A stretch of 64,000 bases of DNA. Origin: Gammaproteobacteria bacterium (GTDB taxonomy: Bacteria > Pseudomonadota > Gammaproteobacteria > Xanthomonadales > SZUA-36). Under the pieces are notes generated by a model that searched no databases, was not told the origin of the DNA, and worked only from the letters and a program-made list of their open reading frames with translations. The position numbers and the translations under genes were made by a program. Of this stretch, positions 63,316 through 64,000 are shown piece by piece (the first letter of the stretch is position 1; every line of letters begins with the position of its first letter). Location of the stretch: contig JAUIBE010000012.1 in assembly GCA_030428105.1 (NCBI GenBank), forward strand, positions 1-64,000. The letters are read 5' to 3'.

Positions 63316-64000
63316 GGTTCGCCCCCTGCCTGCTCGCCGGCGTGTGCCAGCACCTGCTCGTAGTTATCCGGCGGAATATCCAACAGGCGAAGCGCACCGG
63401 TCATGACGGTGGAAAACAGGGGCGCGGCCACCGCGCCGCCGTAGTACTCGCCGCCGGTGGGGTCGTTGACCACCACGATACCCACCAGCCGCGGATTGCT
63501 GGAGGGCACGTAGCCGGCAAAGCTGGCGATGTAACGCGAGGCGTAACCGGCCGCGCTGGCCTTGCGCGAAGTGCCGGTTTTGCCAGAAACCCGGTAATTC
63601 GGAACGCGCGCGCCCTTGCCGGTGCCCTCGGGCCCGGTAACGGTTTCCATCATCGCTGACACGTCGCGCGCAATCTGCGGATCGATCACCGTAACCGCAG
63701 GGTTGTTGGCACCCTTGATCAGGCTGGGTCGGCGCATGCGCCCTTCGTCAGCCAGGGCGGCGAACGCGCTGGCCAGTTGCAACGCTGTAACCGACAGGCC
63801 ATAGCCATAGGAAAGCGTGGCCTGCTCCACCCGCCGCCAGCGTTTGTGGTTACGCAGCACGCCGGCGCTCTCACCCGGAAAACCGGTGCCGGTGACGGTG
63901 CCAAAACCGAAGCGATCGTAGGTACTCCACATCTGCTCGGGCTCCAGCTCGAGCGCAATCTTGGTGGCGCCAACATTGCTCGACTTGGTAATCACCTTGG
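63312..64000 (-). CDS. ftsI: Septal transpeptidase FtsI (PBP3), C-terminal part
   Basis: The gene runs off the right edge; about 229 C-terminal codons are present. SxN motif KSSN (in ITKSSNVGATKIALEL), FGTVTGTGFPGESAG, the KTGT box (RVSGKTGTSRKA) and GEYYGGAVAAPLFSTVM identify a class B PBP. Position before murE identifies FtsI. The N-terminal membrane anchor, pedestal and active-site SxxK lie outside the window. Confidence 0.94.
   Translation of the reverse strand, partial: KVITKSSNVGATKIALELEPEQMWSTYDRFGFGTVTGTGFPGESAGVLRNHKRWRRVEQATLSYGYGLSVTALQLASAFAALADEGRMRRPSLIKGANNPAVTVIDPQIARDVSAMMETVTGPEGTGKGARVPNYRVSGKTGTSRKASAAGYASRYIASFAGYVPSSNPRLVGIVVVNDPTGGEYYGGAVAAPLFSTVMTGALRLLDIPPDNYEQVLAHAGEQAGGEP

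Noticed and set aside
1-64000. CRISPR array, tRNA/rRNA genes, prophage or insertion sequence transposase
   Set aside because: None seen on either strand. The only tandem repeat of note is the two-unit repeat at 38605-38695, which is not a CRISPR.

Overview
This is a contiguous, GC-rich, gene-dense chromosomal segment of a Gram-negative gammaproteobacterium. It carries LpxC, BamD, a type IV pilus module, a meso-diaminopimelate-type MurE and a division/cell-wall cluster. The order rpoN-hpf-ptsN-hprK-rapZ-EIIA(Man)-ptsH-ptsI-mgtE, pilS/pilR next to sucCD, and a division/cell-wall cluster with no murD between mraY and ftsW resemble the Xanthomonadales/Lysobacterales (Xanthomonas-like) branch. Species and genus cannot be fixed from the window. 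No rRNA, tRNA, prophage, CRISPR array or transposase gene was seen.

Layout. (1) 1-8.2 kb, plus strand: sigma-54, ribosome hibernation factor and a regulatory phosphotransferase chain (EIIA-Ntr, HPr kinase, RapZ, EIIA-Man-like, HPr, Enzyme I) ending in the Mg2+ transporter MgtE. No sugar permease is present. (2) 8.2-8.8 kb: a gene-free segment of nested inverted repeats, bounded by perfect 12-bp inverted ends. It is the best candidate here for an undescribed element or structured RNA. (3) 8.8-14.4 kb, minus strand: tsaB, a YoaA/DinG-type helicase, and a TPR lipoprotein overlapping the PBP1b gene (probable LpoP-PBP1b pair). (4) 14.6-19.0 kb: one very large GT4-GT2-GT4 glycosyltransferase. (5) 19.0-30.2 kb: relA, hrpA, threonine aldolase, a membrane-anchored glutamate-synthase-like flavoprotein, pgeF, rluD and bamD. 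(6) 30.4-34.1 kb, minus strand: sucC, sucD, nadE.

(7) 34.2-46.4 kb is the type IV pilus region: pilS, pilR, an EgtB-like enzyme, an O-antigen/pilin-glycan ligase-like membrane protein, two divergent major-type pilins, pilB, pilC, pilD and coaE. A textbook sigma-54 promoter (GG-N10-GC) with an upstream array of TGTCA/TGACA motifs lies before the first pilin, so regulator (PilSR), sigma factor (RpoN) and target promoter all lie in this window. DNA from about 39.4 to 44.5 kb is visibly AT-richer than the rest, as if exchanged as a block.

(8) 46.4-51.1 kb: a stand-alone ThiE-like domain gene, secA, dciA and lpxC. (9) 51.4-64 kb, minus strand: the cluster ftsI(partial)-murE-murF-mraY-ftsW-murG-murC-ddlB-ftsQ-ftsA-ftsZ. 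Nearly every junction overlaps by 1-8 bases.

Two repeat families recur. One is an intergenic element with GTCATCCCGGAA ends (8.2, 8.7, 38.6 and 51.3 kb). The other is a REP-type hairpin starting GTAGGAGCGGCG, and it sits in frame inside two coding sequences (egtB and the thiE-like gene).
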